The notes under the pieces are model-generated. The model made no database searches, had not been told where the DNA came from, and saw nothing but the letters and a program-made list of their open reading frames with translations. Shown here one piece after another: positions 27,008 to 35,157 of a DNA stretch of 53,335 nucleotides. The DNA is from Gammaproteobacteria bacterium (GTDB lineage: Bacteria; Pseudomonadota; Gammaproteobacteria; Ga0077554; Ga007554). Position 1 is the stretch's first letter; each line of letters starts with the position of its first letter. Both the position numbers and the translations under genes were made by a program. The stretch spans positions 1-53,335 of the forward strand of contig JAMPIW010000006.1 of NCBI GenBank assembly GCA_040183005.1, given 5' to 3'.

Positions 27008-28627
27008 TTAAAATTCATACGCCAGGCGGAAATGGAAACGCACATCTCCCGCCGTGGTATAGGCCGTGCTCGTAAAGGGCACCGCCGCATCGACAGCCAT
27101 GTTCAGATGGCGCCATCCACGGAATCTCGCCCCCACTCCCGCGCTCGACAGGTCAAAGCGCGACAGCTGTCCGGGCAAGGGCTGCGAGACGCGCAGCTTT
27201 GCGCCCTCCAGAAATCCTAAAACATAAAAGTCATCGACTCTTGCGGATAGCGCTTTGGCGAAGGAGCGGCTGCGCAATTCCAGGCTGCCGCGCATACCAT
27301 TGTCGGCCAGCCGCTCGAACATCAAGTAACCACGCACGCTGTCCACACCGCCCGCGCCAAATTGCTCGTTGCTGATCAAGGGCTGATCGGCCAACTGCCC
27401 GTCGATCCGCGCGACCAAGGTCATGCCCAGCGGCAATTTCTGAGCGCGCTGCAAACCTGCCTTCAGGTATAAATAATTGGCCTTGGCATTGTGGCGCTTG
27501 CATTCAAACTGGCTCACGTCTTGCCCGAAGCAATCAATCCTTTTATCCGCAAGGCCACGCAAGGCGAAATTCAACCCCACATCCGCCTGTGTCACGCCTC
27601 TATCGCCTTGTATGGTCGCGTTGTATTGCACTGAAAATGGCAAATAACTGATCGGGGTACGAATGGAATCCGCACCAAGCAGCGTCACGTTCTCCTTGAA
27701 GTCCTTGTAATCAAATCCCAACGACAAGGAATGAAAATAACGGTCGCGTTGCGGCAGCGGCAGAATGGCGCGCACCCCATAAATATCGCCCTGCCCCAGC
27801 ACCGATATATTTCCCACCGCCGCAACATTACTGCGTGAACGCACGGCGTACATGGCGATCAATTTATCGGAATCCGGCACTGGCAATAGATATGAAGCGG
27901 AAAGCACGCTGACCTCGCTGGTGTTTTCCGGCGCGGTCTGGTATTGCAAACTCAAGCTGTGCTCTCGCTGCCACAGATTGTCATAACGCACCATGCCGGT
28001 CAGCCGCAATGGGCTGGTATTGCCACTGTAACGGTTATTCAATTCCAGGCTTGCGTGCAGCGGCAGCTTGTCTTCAACCTTGAAATCAACCTCCACAGTG
28101 CCAGGCGTCTTGCCCGGCCTGAGTATCGGCGTCACGCGCCGGTCCGCGTTACGGTTGACTTGGCCCAAGCCTTTCTGCACATCCGGCAGATACAGCACAC
28201 CGCCCTGCGTCAGCGCCGGGAATTTTTCCAGGATGTGCCCCTGCGAATAGTAACGGGAGCCGACAACACGCACCTTCTCAACCTTGCCTTCCGTCACGCG
28301 CAATCGCACCATTCGGTTGTTCACATCCTGCTCGGGGATATCCACCAGCACGGTGGGATACCCTGCATCGCGGTAGGCCTTTTCCAGATCGGCGCGCGCC
28401 TTTTCCACGTCCTCGATCTTTTTTGCCGTGCCCAAATGCGGATAAAGCACCTTCTCGATCTTTATGACAGGCAGCACCGTGTTACCCTCCACTCGGTACT
28501 CCGTCACATCAAAGACCAGCACCTGCTCCGCCCCGGAACTTTCAACCTGACCTTGCTTTTCCTCCGCCATCGCAGGGAATACAGCAAGAATAAAAACACA
28601 GCACAACACAAAAGAGATTTGTTTCAT
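27008..28627 (-). CDS. TpsB (ShlB/FhaC family) two-partner secretion transporter
   Basis: A 539-residue Omp85-superfamily pore. A signal peptide ends AMAEE near residue 22. POTRA 1 covers about 36-112 (VTEYRVEGNTVLPVIKIEKVL, MVRLRVTEGKVEKVRVVG) and POTRA 2 about 114-187, followed by a 16-strand-type barrel. The barrel has the conserved lid-lock motif VRGY (in VDSVRGYLMF) and ends FHFRLAYEF with terminal Phe. It should recognise the TPS domain of the adjacent TpsA and thread it across the outer membrane. No clear ribosome site precedes the ATG, so translation may be weak or the start misplaced by a few codons. Confidence 0.93.
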   Translation of the reverse strand: MKQISFVLCCVFILAVFPAMAEEKQGQVESSGAEQVLVFDVTEYRVEGNTVLPVIKIEKVLYPHLGTAKKIEDVEKARADLEKAYRDAGYPTVLVDIPEQDVNNRMVRLRVTEGKVEKVRVVGSRYYSQGHILEKFPALTQGGVLYLPDVQKGLGQVNRNADRRVTPILRPGKTPGTVEVDFKVEDKLPLHASLELNNRYSGNTSPLRLTGMVRYDNLWQREHSLSLQYQTAPENTSEVSVLSASYLLPVPDSDKLIAMYAVRSRSNVAAVGNISVLGQGDIYGVRAILPLPQRDRYFHSLSLGFDYKDFKENVTLLGADSIRTPISYLPFSVQYNATIQGDRGVTQADVGLNFALRGLADKRIDCFGQDVSQFECKRHNAKANYLYLKAGLQRAQKLPLGMTLVARIDGQLADQPLISNEQFGAGGVDSVRGYLMFERLADNGMRGSLELRSRSFAKALSARVDDFYVLGFLEGAKLRVSQPLPGQLSRFDLSSAGVGARFRGWRHLNMAVDAAVPFTSTAYTTAGDVRFHFRLAYEF

Positions 28628-28807
28628 TATTTTTAAACAACTTTAGTCAATGCGTCCGTGCCGGATAATTGCAAATAGTGGGAACCCCAAAACAGCGCCT
28701 TGTGTTTACCGGGAGCTTGCCTATAACTTTGCAAGTGTCACATTTGAATGTTACAAACGAATGAAAAAAACGCCACGGATGTGACGAAAGAATGACTGGA
28801 ACCGCGC

Positions 28808-28836
28808 AAAAAATCCCCCGCCCATTGCGGGGAGGG
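28808..28836 (-). terminator. Rho-independent terminator after the PBP-like gene
   Basis: Read on the minus strand, a GC-rich hairpin (CCCCGC, loop, GCGGGG) is followed directly by six T. It lies about 50 bases after the stop of the gene ending at 28885. It separates that gene from the downstream tpsB-tpsA unit, though read-through cannot be excluded. Confidence 0.8.
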
Positions 28837-28884
28837 ATGAGAGAGGGATCAACAAAAAAACGCTATTTATCCTGTAGACAAGGA

Positions 28885-30189
28885 TCAGAATTGCAGCGTG
28901 GTGGGCGAGCAGGTGTTGCCGCCGCGACCACCCTTCAGGATCGGCTGAATGCCGTCCGGGGTAAAGCCATTGGCGGGCAGCGAAGCGGCGCCGGCAGGGA
29001 TAAAGGCGGGGTCGCCCATGGTCGCAACCAGCTTGTTCATCATCGTGGTCTGATCGGCGCTGTAACCGCTCGCGCGGCGATTGAAACTGGCCTCTGAGTA
29101 GAGGTCATAGGCGCTCGACACCAGATTGGCCACGTTCGGGAACACGCCATCCAGCTTCACGAAATGCCATTTATCGGTTGCCGCCGGGGTGAACTCGGCG
29201 CCCAGCAGGCCGACCGCCAGCTCATTCTGGTTGTCCGCCGCATTCAAACAGGTGACCACATCAGTGGAGCCTGGGTTCATCACAGCGGTAAACACACCGG
29301 AATAACTCGTATCGCCAGGGACGGTATCGTTAGCCAGGTTATCGTCATTGGTGTTGTCTGTCGGAGGCAAGCTCGCGCTTGCGGCATTGCCGCACGGATT
29401 ATTGAGCAACCGGGCATTGATGGTCATCTGGCTGCCGGAGGTCGCCACGCGGCGGCACACCTTCACCGCAGTGGAGGCCAATGCACCGCCCGCGGTCACG
29501 ATGCCGGGGTTGACCAGCGTCCAGTCGTTATAGCTGCCGGTGAACATGCTGCGCACCTGGGCGGAGGTCAGAACAGGCGCCTTGGCGGGATCAAAGGAGG
29601 CGCCGCTTTCGCTGATGCCCTGCAACGCCTGCAACTGGCGGTACAGCTTCTCGGAGACCGGAACGCCGAACATCGCCCCGACGATGGGGGCCTTGCTCAA
29701 GCCGCCGTTGTAACCCTGGCTGGCGAACAGCTCGGGCTCCACATCGGACATGCCCGCTGTGGGTATCAGGTTCGCATCGGTGCATCCGGTCTTCTGGTTG
29801 AAGGTCACGCCATTGATGGTGACCGCTGCAGCAGCGGCGCAGGCGCCGGAGGCCGGATCGGTAAAGCCGGTCAAGGTCGAGCTGGCGACATTCATTACAC
29901 CCAGGCCGGAGCCGCCGCTGTTACGCTTGCGGATCTCGATGGTCTTGGCGACACCGCCAAACACCGAGGCCTTGGACGTACACTGGTAGGCACTGCCGGT
30001 GCTGCTGCGGAAGATATTTCTATCGGTCTGCGGCTTGGCGGAATCGCACAATACCGAAACGGCTTTTTCCAGCGAAGGCGTCAGCGCGGAAGAGCCAGAG
30101 ATATAAACATTGACTGTTGCGGCAGAGACCTGCACGCCGAAACCTGCAATGGCGACACCACAGGCGAGAGCGAGTTTATTCAGTTTCAT
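28885..30189 (-). CDS. Secreted PstS-like periplasmic-binding-fold protein
   Basis: A 434-residue secreted protein with signal peptide MKLNKLALACGVAIAGFGVQVSA and an AGAGGA ribosome site. After the cleavage site it reads VNVYISGSSALTPSLEKAV, which resembles the first strand and helix of PstS-type phosphate-binding proteins. IRKRNSGGSGLGVMN, GMSDVEPELF, GAMFGVPVSEKLYR, MFTGSYNDW and RVATSGSQMTI fit the same fold. No ABC permease is nearby. Several Cys residues (for example VLCDSAK, AYQCTSK, KTGCTD, NPCGN) suggest disulfides. PstS-like proteins without a transporter occur with some secretion systems, so it may be an exported substrate or ligand-binding surface protein. The phosphate specificity is not shown. 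Confidence 0.72.
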   Translation of the reverse strand: MKLNKLALACGVAIAGFGVQVSAATVNVYISGSSALTPSLEKAVSVLCDSAKPQTDRNIFRSSTGSAYQCTSKASVFGGVAKTIEIRKRNSGGSGLGVMNVASSTLTGFTDPASGACAAAAAVTINGVTFNQKTGCTDANLIPTAGMSDVEPELFASQGYNGGLSKAPIVGAMFGVPVSEKLYRQLQALQGISESGASFDPAKAPVLTSAQVRSMFTGSYNDWTLVNPGIVTAGGALASTAVKVCRRVATSGSQMTINARLLNNPCGNAASASLPPTDNTNDDNLANDTVPGDTSYSGVFTAVMNPGSTDVVTCLNAADNQNELAVGLLGAEFTPAATDKWHFVKLDGVFPNVANLVSSAYDLYSEASFNRRASGYSADQTTMMNKLVATMGDPAFIPAGAASLPANGFTPDGIQPILKGGRGGNTCSPTTLQF

Positions 30190-30222
30190 TACACTATTCC
30201 TCTGGTTTATTTAAAGGTTAGA

Positions 30223-30260
30223 CACCGCCCCCTTCCCGCTCCCGGCGGGAGGGGGCGGTG
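30223..30260 (-). terminator. Strong hairpin after the PEP-CTERM gene
   Basis: A near-perfect inverted repeat with arms CACCGCCCCCT and AGGGGGCGGTG and an inner CCCGC/GCGGG pairing lies seven bases after the PEP-CTERM stop codon. The T-tract that follows on the minus strand is poor (TCTAACCTTT), so it may terminate weakly or act mainly as an mRNA 3' stabiliser. Confidence 0.65.
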
Positions 30261-30266
30261 ATTGTA

Positions 30267-31094
30267 TTACGCGGACAAACGGCGGCGGGCGACGGCGCCC
30301 ACGGCCAGCAGGCCCATGGCGAACATCGCCCAGGTTTCTGCCTCAGGCACCGCAGCAACCGTATAGTTCAGGTTGCCATCTGCGCCCAGCATGAACTGGG
30401 CCTTGCTGTCGGCACTGCCATATTTGAACTGCAGGGCCTCGGCGCTGGCCGTGCTGCTAGAGCGGGTAAGGTAGTAGAATTCCAATGCCGTGCCGACGTT
30501 GGAATTGGTATTAAATGACGCCTTGCCACTCATGGCTTCGTTCTTGAGGCCCGCGTAGTACGCATTGCCGGAAGTAAAGATGCCGGACTTGCTGGCACCC
30601 AAGGTGAGATTGGCGGTTTGCAGCGCGGTATTCACAATACTCATATTACTAATATTGGCGTTGTTCTGCTGCACACCTGCGGTCGTCGGCCACGCAGTAA
30701 GATCCTCGTTCGTGGTAGTAAGATAACGCTGCTGGTGAGCGCCGGATGTTCCTACGCTATCCAAGGCGGCCACATCCCACTTGAAATTGGCGATATCCGC
30801 AGCGGACTTGCCGGCAACAAACGTGCTCCAGGTAGAATCCGCTACCCAGCTCTTGGTGAAACCAGGTGTGGCGTCCACGTTAGCCGTAAAACTGGCCGCG
30901 GCAGGTGCATTCACCGTGCCGAAATCGTTCATCAATGTATCCAGGCCGCGGATATAGGACTGTTGGCCCACTGAATCCCATACCGACAGGAACAACTCGC
31001 CGTTACCGTTAGTACCATCCTGAATTGCTGCGGCCGCTTGACCTGCGGCAGCCAGCGCAACAGCGGCGGCCAATACTTTAAGTTTCATGCTCAT
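30267..31094 (-). CDS. PEP-CTERM exosortase-sorted protein
   Basis: A 275-residue exported protein. The N-terminus MSMKLKVLAAAVALAAAGQAAAA is a signal peptide, and a GGGAG ribosome site lies upstream. The Ser/Thr/Asn/Ala-rich body has no family I recognise. The C-terminus is a PEP-CTERM sorting signal: VPEAETWAMFAMGLLAVGAV then ARRR, with PEA replacing PEP, a hydrophobic segment and a basic tail. Such proteins are cut by an exosortase and usually delivered to the surface or matrix together with an exopolysaccharide. The exosortase itself is outside the window. The neighbouring epsA/B/D-like genes fit that pathway. Confidence 0.9.
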   Translation of the reverse strand: MSMKLKVLAAAVALAAAGQAAAAIQDGTNGNGELFLSVWDSVGQQSYIRGLDTLMNDFGTVNAPAAASFTANVDATPGFTKSWVADSTWSTFVAGKSAADIANFKWDVAALDSVGTSGAHQQRYLTTTNEDLTAWPTTAGVQQNNANISNMSIVNTALQTANLTLGASKSGIFTSGNAYYAGLKNEAMSGKASFNTNSNVGTALEFYYLTRSSSTASAEALQFKYGSADSKAQFMLGADGNLNYTVAAVPEAETWAMFAMGLLAVGAVARRRLSA

Positions 31095-31153
31095 TTAAAA
31101 TCGCTCCCTAATGCAAAGTTTATTGAATTACCCACACATCCCCCACATCCCTG

Positions 31154-31175
31154 TATGCCAAATCCATTTGGCATA
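31154..31175. promoter_or_regulatory. 22-bp perfect palindrome upstream of the PEP-CTERM gene
   Basis: Arms tatgccaaat and atttggcata flank a CC centre with no mismatch. It lies about 60-80 bases upstream of the PEP-CTERM start codon, where an operator is expected. It could also be a hairpin in the leader mRNA. It differs in sequence from the two palindromes further upstream. Confidence 0.55.
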
Positions 31176-31335
31176 TATCCCTGACTCCTCCCTCAGCACA
31201 CTTCAATCCCCGCCTCATGGCAGGCACAACTCTTTAAAAGCAGTACGAACACCTCGACCCAAAAACATTTCCAGTGCATCGAGACGCTATCGTCTCAGAT
31301 AATTATTACGCTTTTGTGTTAAAACTCTTTATCGC

Positions 31336-31355
31336 CATAGGCCGTTCGGACTATG
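31336..31355. promoter_or_regulatory. Palindromic site A (CCGTTCGG core)
   Basis: The sequence catag-gccgttcgga-ctatg is an 18-20 bp dyad with one mismatch. It is the same site, in reverse orientation, as that at 31462-31481. Two copies of a dyad of LuxR-regulator size in the promoter region of a PEP-CTERM gene, next to a LuxR-type regulator gene (epsA), make an operator likely. The binding protein is inferred. Confidence 0.6.
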
Positions 31356-31461
31356 ACCGGGGAGACTTTGTTTTATTTGTTAGTGACCGCAATACGACAA
31401 AATTCAATTCCGTGAATATAAGGACGGAATATTGCAGCAGCATGAATGGAGGAGTGGTGTG

Positions 31462-31481
31462 CATAGTCCGAACGGACTATT
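31462..31481. promoter_or_regulatory. Palindromic site B (CCGAACGG core)
   Basis: The core atagtccg-aa-cggactat (31463-31480) is a perfect 8+8 dyad around AA. It repeats site A, about 126 bases away (roughly twelve helical turns). This spacing would allow looping between two bound dimers. A TTGACA lies directly at its right edge on the plus strand, but no plus-strand gene follows. Confidence 0.62.
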
Positions 31482-31549
31482 GACAAGATGTAAAAATAAA
31501 TATCTTTGCAGCGAGGAAACGGTCGTCTGATCCGTTTAATTAACCCTAA

Positions 31550-31714
31550 TCAATGCATAAAATATTCGACATCTTCCGTTTTACATAAATAATATTCAAA
31601 AAAATCATCGCCCGACCAGACGTCGGCGTCATCCTCAATATCGTCAATAAATAAATCATCAAGGTCATCATTACGCTCATCATCCATCCCGGCATAAAGA
31701 TATGTGTTTTTCAT
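31550..31714 (-). CDS. Small acidic protein (54 aa)
   Basis: A short ORF begins at an ATG with a GAGGTG ribosome site at ideal spacing. The product starts MKNTYLYAGMDDERNDDLDD and ends VEYFMH. It holds about 19 Asp/Glu and only three Lys/Arg, with several aromatic residues in the second half (SGDDFFEYYLCK). There is no signal peptide or membrane segment. It lies between epsA and the PEP-CTERM gene, all on the minus strand, in an otherwise AT-rich 730-base gap. I know no family for it. Acidic proteins of this kind can be DNA mimics or small regulators, but nothing here proves that. Confidence 0.5.
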   Translation of the reverse strand: MKNTYLYAGMDDERNDDLDDLFIDDIEDDADVWSGDDFFEYYLCKTEDVEYFMH

Positions 31715-31824
31715 CGCCCCACCTCACGTTAACGAAACATCTTCCATGAATATAATCAGCGATTATTACAAATAGACTATTATTTAAAAAAGTAATACCG
31801 CCCATAAAACACGGGGGCGCCCTG

Positions 31825-32604
31825 CTAGATAATATTTAGCTCAATTGCCTTGGAAACCGCATGACCTCTGGTTTGAACGCCGAGCTTCCTGGTGATCTTA
31901 CAGATGTGGTTTTTTACGGTAAACGGGCTAATGCCAAGGATGGCAGCAATCGCCCAATTGCTCTTGCCAACCTGAATCCACCTCAACACCTCTTTTTCCC
32001 TGTCGGTTATGATCACACTGCAAGGCTGGGCATCCCTGCCACTCTCATGATCATCAACCACGGCACTTATCATGGCACGATGAAGGTAAGGAACAAGCAC
32101 CTCAAGCAATCGAGCATGATGCGGACCCACATCCCCTGGGACACGCATAAAACTGAAAAATGACACAACATTCTCATTCGTGTCGTGCATGCCATGCGAC
32201 ACGAGATGATCTATGCCTTCCTTTTCCAGGGTGGACATTCCACCCTCGCCGATAGCGACACGGATGGAATCTTTATCCATCACTAATGGGCATAGTGACT
32301 TTTTCCATGCGCCCATCAGCTTATTCATCACGCCATTATCACCGCACAACATGCCGTCAATTAATTTATCGCTCACAGAGATTCCACAGAACGTGTCCAC
32401 ATAGGTCTTTTTTCCTGGTATGTCATGCAGAAACGACACCATCACTTCATGAGGAAATATGTTCTGCAACTCCCCGCGCGCCCAGATGAAAAATTGATTT
32501 TTGCTTTTGATATGAAAGGAGGACTCGACGGCATCCATAAGCGTCTTAAGCGCTACCCCATCAAGATCTATTGATTCATTCATGTGGTTATTAAATATCC
32601 GCAT
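31825..32604 (-). CDS. epsA: LuxR-type transcriptional regulator EpsA (exosortase/EPS-associated)
   Basis: A 259-residue regulator. The N-terminal two thirds form a sensor-like domain (FHIKSKNQFFIWARGELQNI, FPHEVMVSFLHDI) found in the EpsA regulators that accompany XrtB-type exosortase and methanolan-like EPS clusters. Residues of about 195-259 are a LuxR/GerE helix-turn-helix (TDREKEVLRWIQVGKSNWAIAAILGISPFTVKNHICKI, split by family position). The gene is coupled to epsB by a TAATG overlap. It probably controls EPS and PEP-CTERM genes; the paired palindromes at 31336 and 31462 are candidate targets. Confidence 0.85.
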   Translation of the reverse strand: MRIFNNHMNESIDLDGVALKTLMDAVESSFHIKSKNQFFIWARGELQNIFPHEVMVSFLHDIPGKKTYVDTFCGISVSDKLIDGMLCGDNGVMNKLMGAWKKSLCPLVMDKDSIRVAIGEGGMSTLEKEGIDHLVSHGMHDTNENVVSFFSFMRVPGDVGPHHARLLEVLVPYLHRAMISAVVDDHESGRDAQPCSVIITDREKEVLRWIQVGKSNWAIAAILGISPFTVKNHICKITRKLGVQTRGHAVSKAIELNII

Positions 32605-34070
32605 TAATAAGCATGACGATCCTTGAAAACCAGCAGAACGGTTTTCATTATGATTTTAATGTCAAGGTCCATGGACCAATGTCTTAAATAATCCAGGTCA
32701 TAATCGATACGGAGCTTCATTTTCTCAAGGGTTTCCGTCTCGCCGCGCAACCCGTTCACCTGCGCCCATCCGGTGATACCCGGCCTGACCTTGTGACGCA
32801 CCATGTAGCCCTTGATCAATTTCCTGTAAATTTCATTGTGGGCCACCGCATGGGGACGCGGCCCAACCACGCTCATCCTTCCTTGCAGCACATTGATAAA
32901 TTGAGGCAGCTCATCCAGCGAAGTGCGTCGCAGAAACGCGCCAAAAGGAGTGATGCGCTTATCAGTACGGGTCGCCTGACTGACCTGATCCCCGTCTTCA
33001 CAGACCGTCATGCTGCGGAACTTGTAAACCACAATATCCTCACCATCCAGCCCATATCTGCGCTGGCAAAACAGGATAGAGCCAGGCGAACTTGCCTTGA
33101 CGCCGATCGCCAGCAACAGCATAACGGGAGATAACACAGTCAGGGCCGCGCCAGAGAAGACAATGTCGAACATCCGCTTCAACAAACCGCTCAGGCCAAA
33201 GAATGGCGTTTCACACACCGACATGACGGGTATGCCATTGATCTCCCCCATCCTGGCCTGAATCAGATCAAAAAAGGATATATCAGGGACAAAGTATACC
33301 GACGCCGTGGTGTCACGCAGCCCATTCAACAAGTTTACGATGCGCTCCTGCTTCACCATGGGAAGCGCAATATAAATCACATCTATCCTGTTATCCGATA
33401 CATAGCGCGCCATGTCGTCAAGTCGCCCAAGAAGCTGATCGCTCCCTATCGCGCCCAGACGATCAATCGAGCGGTCATCAAAATATCCCTTCAAAGACAT
33501 GCCCATCTGAGGACTGCCGCATATGCTTTGCGCAAGCCGCTGGCTGGCATCATTAGCCACTGCAATGACTGCTGAGCGGGTATTGGTTTCCAATTGGTAA
33601 AATTTTGAAACCAGTATGCGTACCAAGCCATTTCCCAGCAAAATGACAGGGGGCACTGCAAAAAACCAGGTCAGCATCACGCGCCTGGAAAACTCCTCGG
33701 AGTACTTGGTTGCATACCCAAGAAACAGCATAATCCCGACAAGAAGAATCCATGAAACAACCAGGCTACGGCTCCGATCCCATAACCCACGATAGCGCCA
33801 GGGCCGGCATACGTCGGACGGTTCAAAGATGACACACGAAACAAAAAAGGCGATCACTGCCAGAATAATATGGGGATTCTGCAAGGATATGTCATAGGCA
33901 TGAATAATCAGAAAAAGTGAAGCTACTATCAGAAGAGGGTCGAGAAGATACTCAAGAAGCGCCAGATAAGGCGGCATGAATGCGTTGGCATTTACATGCA
34001 GCTTCTTGTTAGGCATGTCGACAATACTCCCGTGATAGTGATTATTATGCTGTGCAATAACGGGCTTCAT
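32604..34070 (-). CDS. epsB: Undecaprenyl-phosphate sugar phosphotransferase (priming enzyme, EpsB/WcaJ type)
   Basis: A 488-residue polyprenyl glycosylphosphotransferase that starts EPS repeat-unit synthesis by loading a sugar-1-phosphate on undecaprenyl phosphate. Four to five N-terminal membrane segments (LLEYLLDPLLIVASLFLIIH onward) precede a CoA-binding-like domain (AVIAVANDASQRLAQSI) and a C-terminal bacterial sugar transferase domain. The latter has LKRMFDIVFSGAAL, FCQRRYGLDGEDIVVYKFRS, LRRTSLDELPQFINVLQG, MSVVGPRPHAVAHN and VRPGITGWAQVNGLRG. Length and layout match the WcaJ/EpsB glucose-phosphate transferases. It lies between epsD and epsA. Confidence 0.92.
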   Translation of the reverse strand: MKPVIAQHNNHYHGSIVDMPNKKLHVNANAFMPPYLALLEYLLDPLLIVASLFLIIHAYDISLQNPHIILAVIAFFVSCVIFEPSDVCRPWRYRGLWDRSRSLVVSWILLVGIMLFLGYATKYSEEFSRRVMLTWFFAVPPVILLGNGLVRILVSKFYQLETNTRSAVIAVANDASQRLAQSICGSPQMGMSLKGYFDDRSIDRLGAIGSDQLLGRLDDMARYVSDNRIDVIYIALPMVKQERIVNLLNGLRDTTASVYFVPDISFFDLIQARMGEINGIPVMSVCETPFFGLSGLLKRMFDIVFSGAALTVLSPVMLLLAIGVKASSPGSILFCQRRYGLDGEDIVVYKFRSMTVCEDGDQVSQATRTDKRITPFGAFLRRTSLDELPQFINVLQGRMSVVGPRPHAVAHNEIYRKLIKGYMVRHKVRPGITGWAQVNGLRGETETLEKMKLRIDYDLDYLRHWSMDLDIKIIMKTVLLVFKDRHAY

Positions 34071-34206
34071 CGAGGCTTATCCTAAGCAGCTAACACACAT
34101 CCGATTCCTGATTCACCTGTCACTATAACCATGAAATATTAAATTTTCGTGAAAACGGAACAGGTAAAAAATGCTGTGATTTTCACCCTTCCTCACAATG
34201 AAACAG

Positions 34207-35157
34207 CTACAAACCTGAGACGCCTTTTTTTATAAAATCAGCGTCATTCGACTTTTCATCAGCGACGTGCTTCGCTGCATTTTCCTGCCCTGGGTTTACT
34301 GCTGGAGGAGTGGCCTTATCATCTCCCTTGGCTGCGAATTTACCGAGCCATTCAATCTTCGCTTCGCCTCTCAGCCGTTTTACTTCATCATCGGCAAGCT
34401 TTCCGCGCTTTTGGTTCAGCAGAAAATTCTCGATCGCGGGCGCGGCCTGGGCTTCGCTCAGCGGCTGGTTGCGCACGGCCATCAGTATGGAGAGTGAAAT
34501 ATTATTCGGCGCCTCAAATGCCATCACCTGCCCCTGCCGCATCCGATACAGACGCGACAACATTTCCGGGGACAATTGTTCCGCAGACTTAACCAGCACG
34601 TCCGATTTCATCTGCACTTTTTTTGCCTCCAGCCAGCCCATCATCTCCTCAAGCGTCTTCGAACTCTTGATTTGAGCCTGAAGTTCAGCGGCAGGTATGC
34701 TCTTGTCGAGAAGGATTTCACGGATCTGATAGATGCGCCGATCAGCGAATAACTCGGGGTGCTTGCTGTAATAATCGCCAACTTCCTGCTTGCTGGGCGG
34801 TGTTGAATCCCTCCCCGCAACCTTGCTCATATATGCCTGCACCAACACCTGGTGTTTGGCGCGCTCCAACGCTTGCATCACCCGAGGATCGCGGTCAATT
34901 TTTTCCGTGACGGCTTTTTGCACAATAAGCTGTTGGTTAACAAGTTGCTCCAGGGATTGACGCGCGACTTGATCGGTATTTTTGGTGGCGGCTTGCCCCA
35001 GCAACCCCAGCTCATAGTTGAGCTGATGAACCGTGACCTCATCGCCGTTGACCTTCGCAACAACCTGACCATCCTTGCCTGGCTTGTCATCACCCCCGCA
35101 ACCGCTCAAGAGAACAGCAAGGAAGATAGCGGGTAACATAATATTTTTGCTATACAT
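34207..35157 (-). CDS. epsD: EpsD-type PpiC-like peptidyl-prolyl isomerase lipoprotein
   Basis: A 316-residue lipoprotein. The ATG at 35157 is preferred: it has an AAGG site and gives a short signal peptide with lipobox LLSGC. A GTG at 35181 is open but less likely. After a SurA-like N-terminal helical part (VNGDEVTVHQLNYELGLLGQ, QSLEQLVNQQLIVQKAV) comes a degenerate PpiC segment (YYSKHPELFADRRIYQIREI) and a helical C-terminus. The EpsD family is the PpiC-like lipoprotein of exosortase-linked EPS clusters and is thought to aid folding or export. The remaining eps export genes are absent from this window. Confidence 0.8.
   Translation of the reverse strand: MYSKNIMLPAIFLAVLLSGCGGDDKPGKDGQVVAKVNGDEVTVHQLNYELGLLGQAATKNTDQVARQSLEQLVNQQLIVQKAVTEKIDRDPRVMQALERAKHQVLVQAYMSKVAGRDSTPPSKQEVGDYYSKHPELFADRRIYQIREILLDKSIPAAELQAQIKSSKTLEEMMGWLEAKKVQMKSDVLVKSAEQLSPEMLSRLYRMRQGQVMAFEAPNNISLSILMAVRNQPLSEAQAAPAIENFLLNQKRGKLADDEVKRLRGEAKIEWLGKFAAKGDDKATPPAVNPGQENAAKHVADEKSNDADFIKKGVSGL

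Noticed and set aside
31095-31335. Sigma-54 promoter (GG-N10-GC) before the PEP-CTERM gene
   Set aside because: I looked because many PEP-CTERM genes have one; no GG/GC pair with correct spacing was found by eye.
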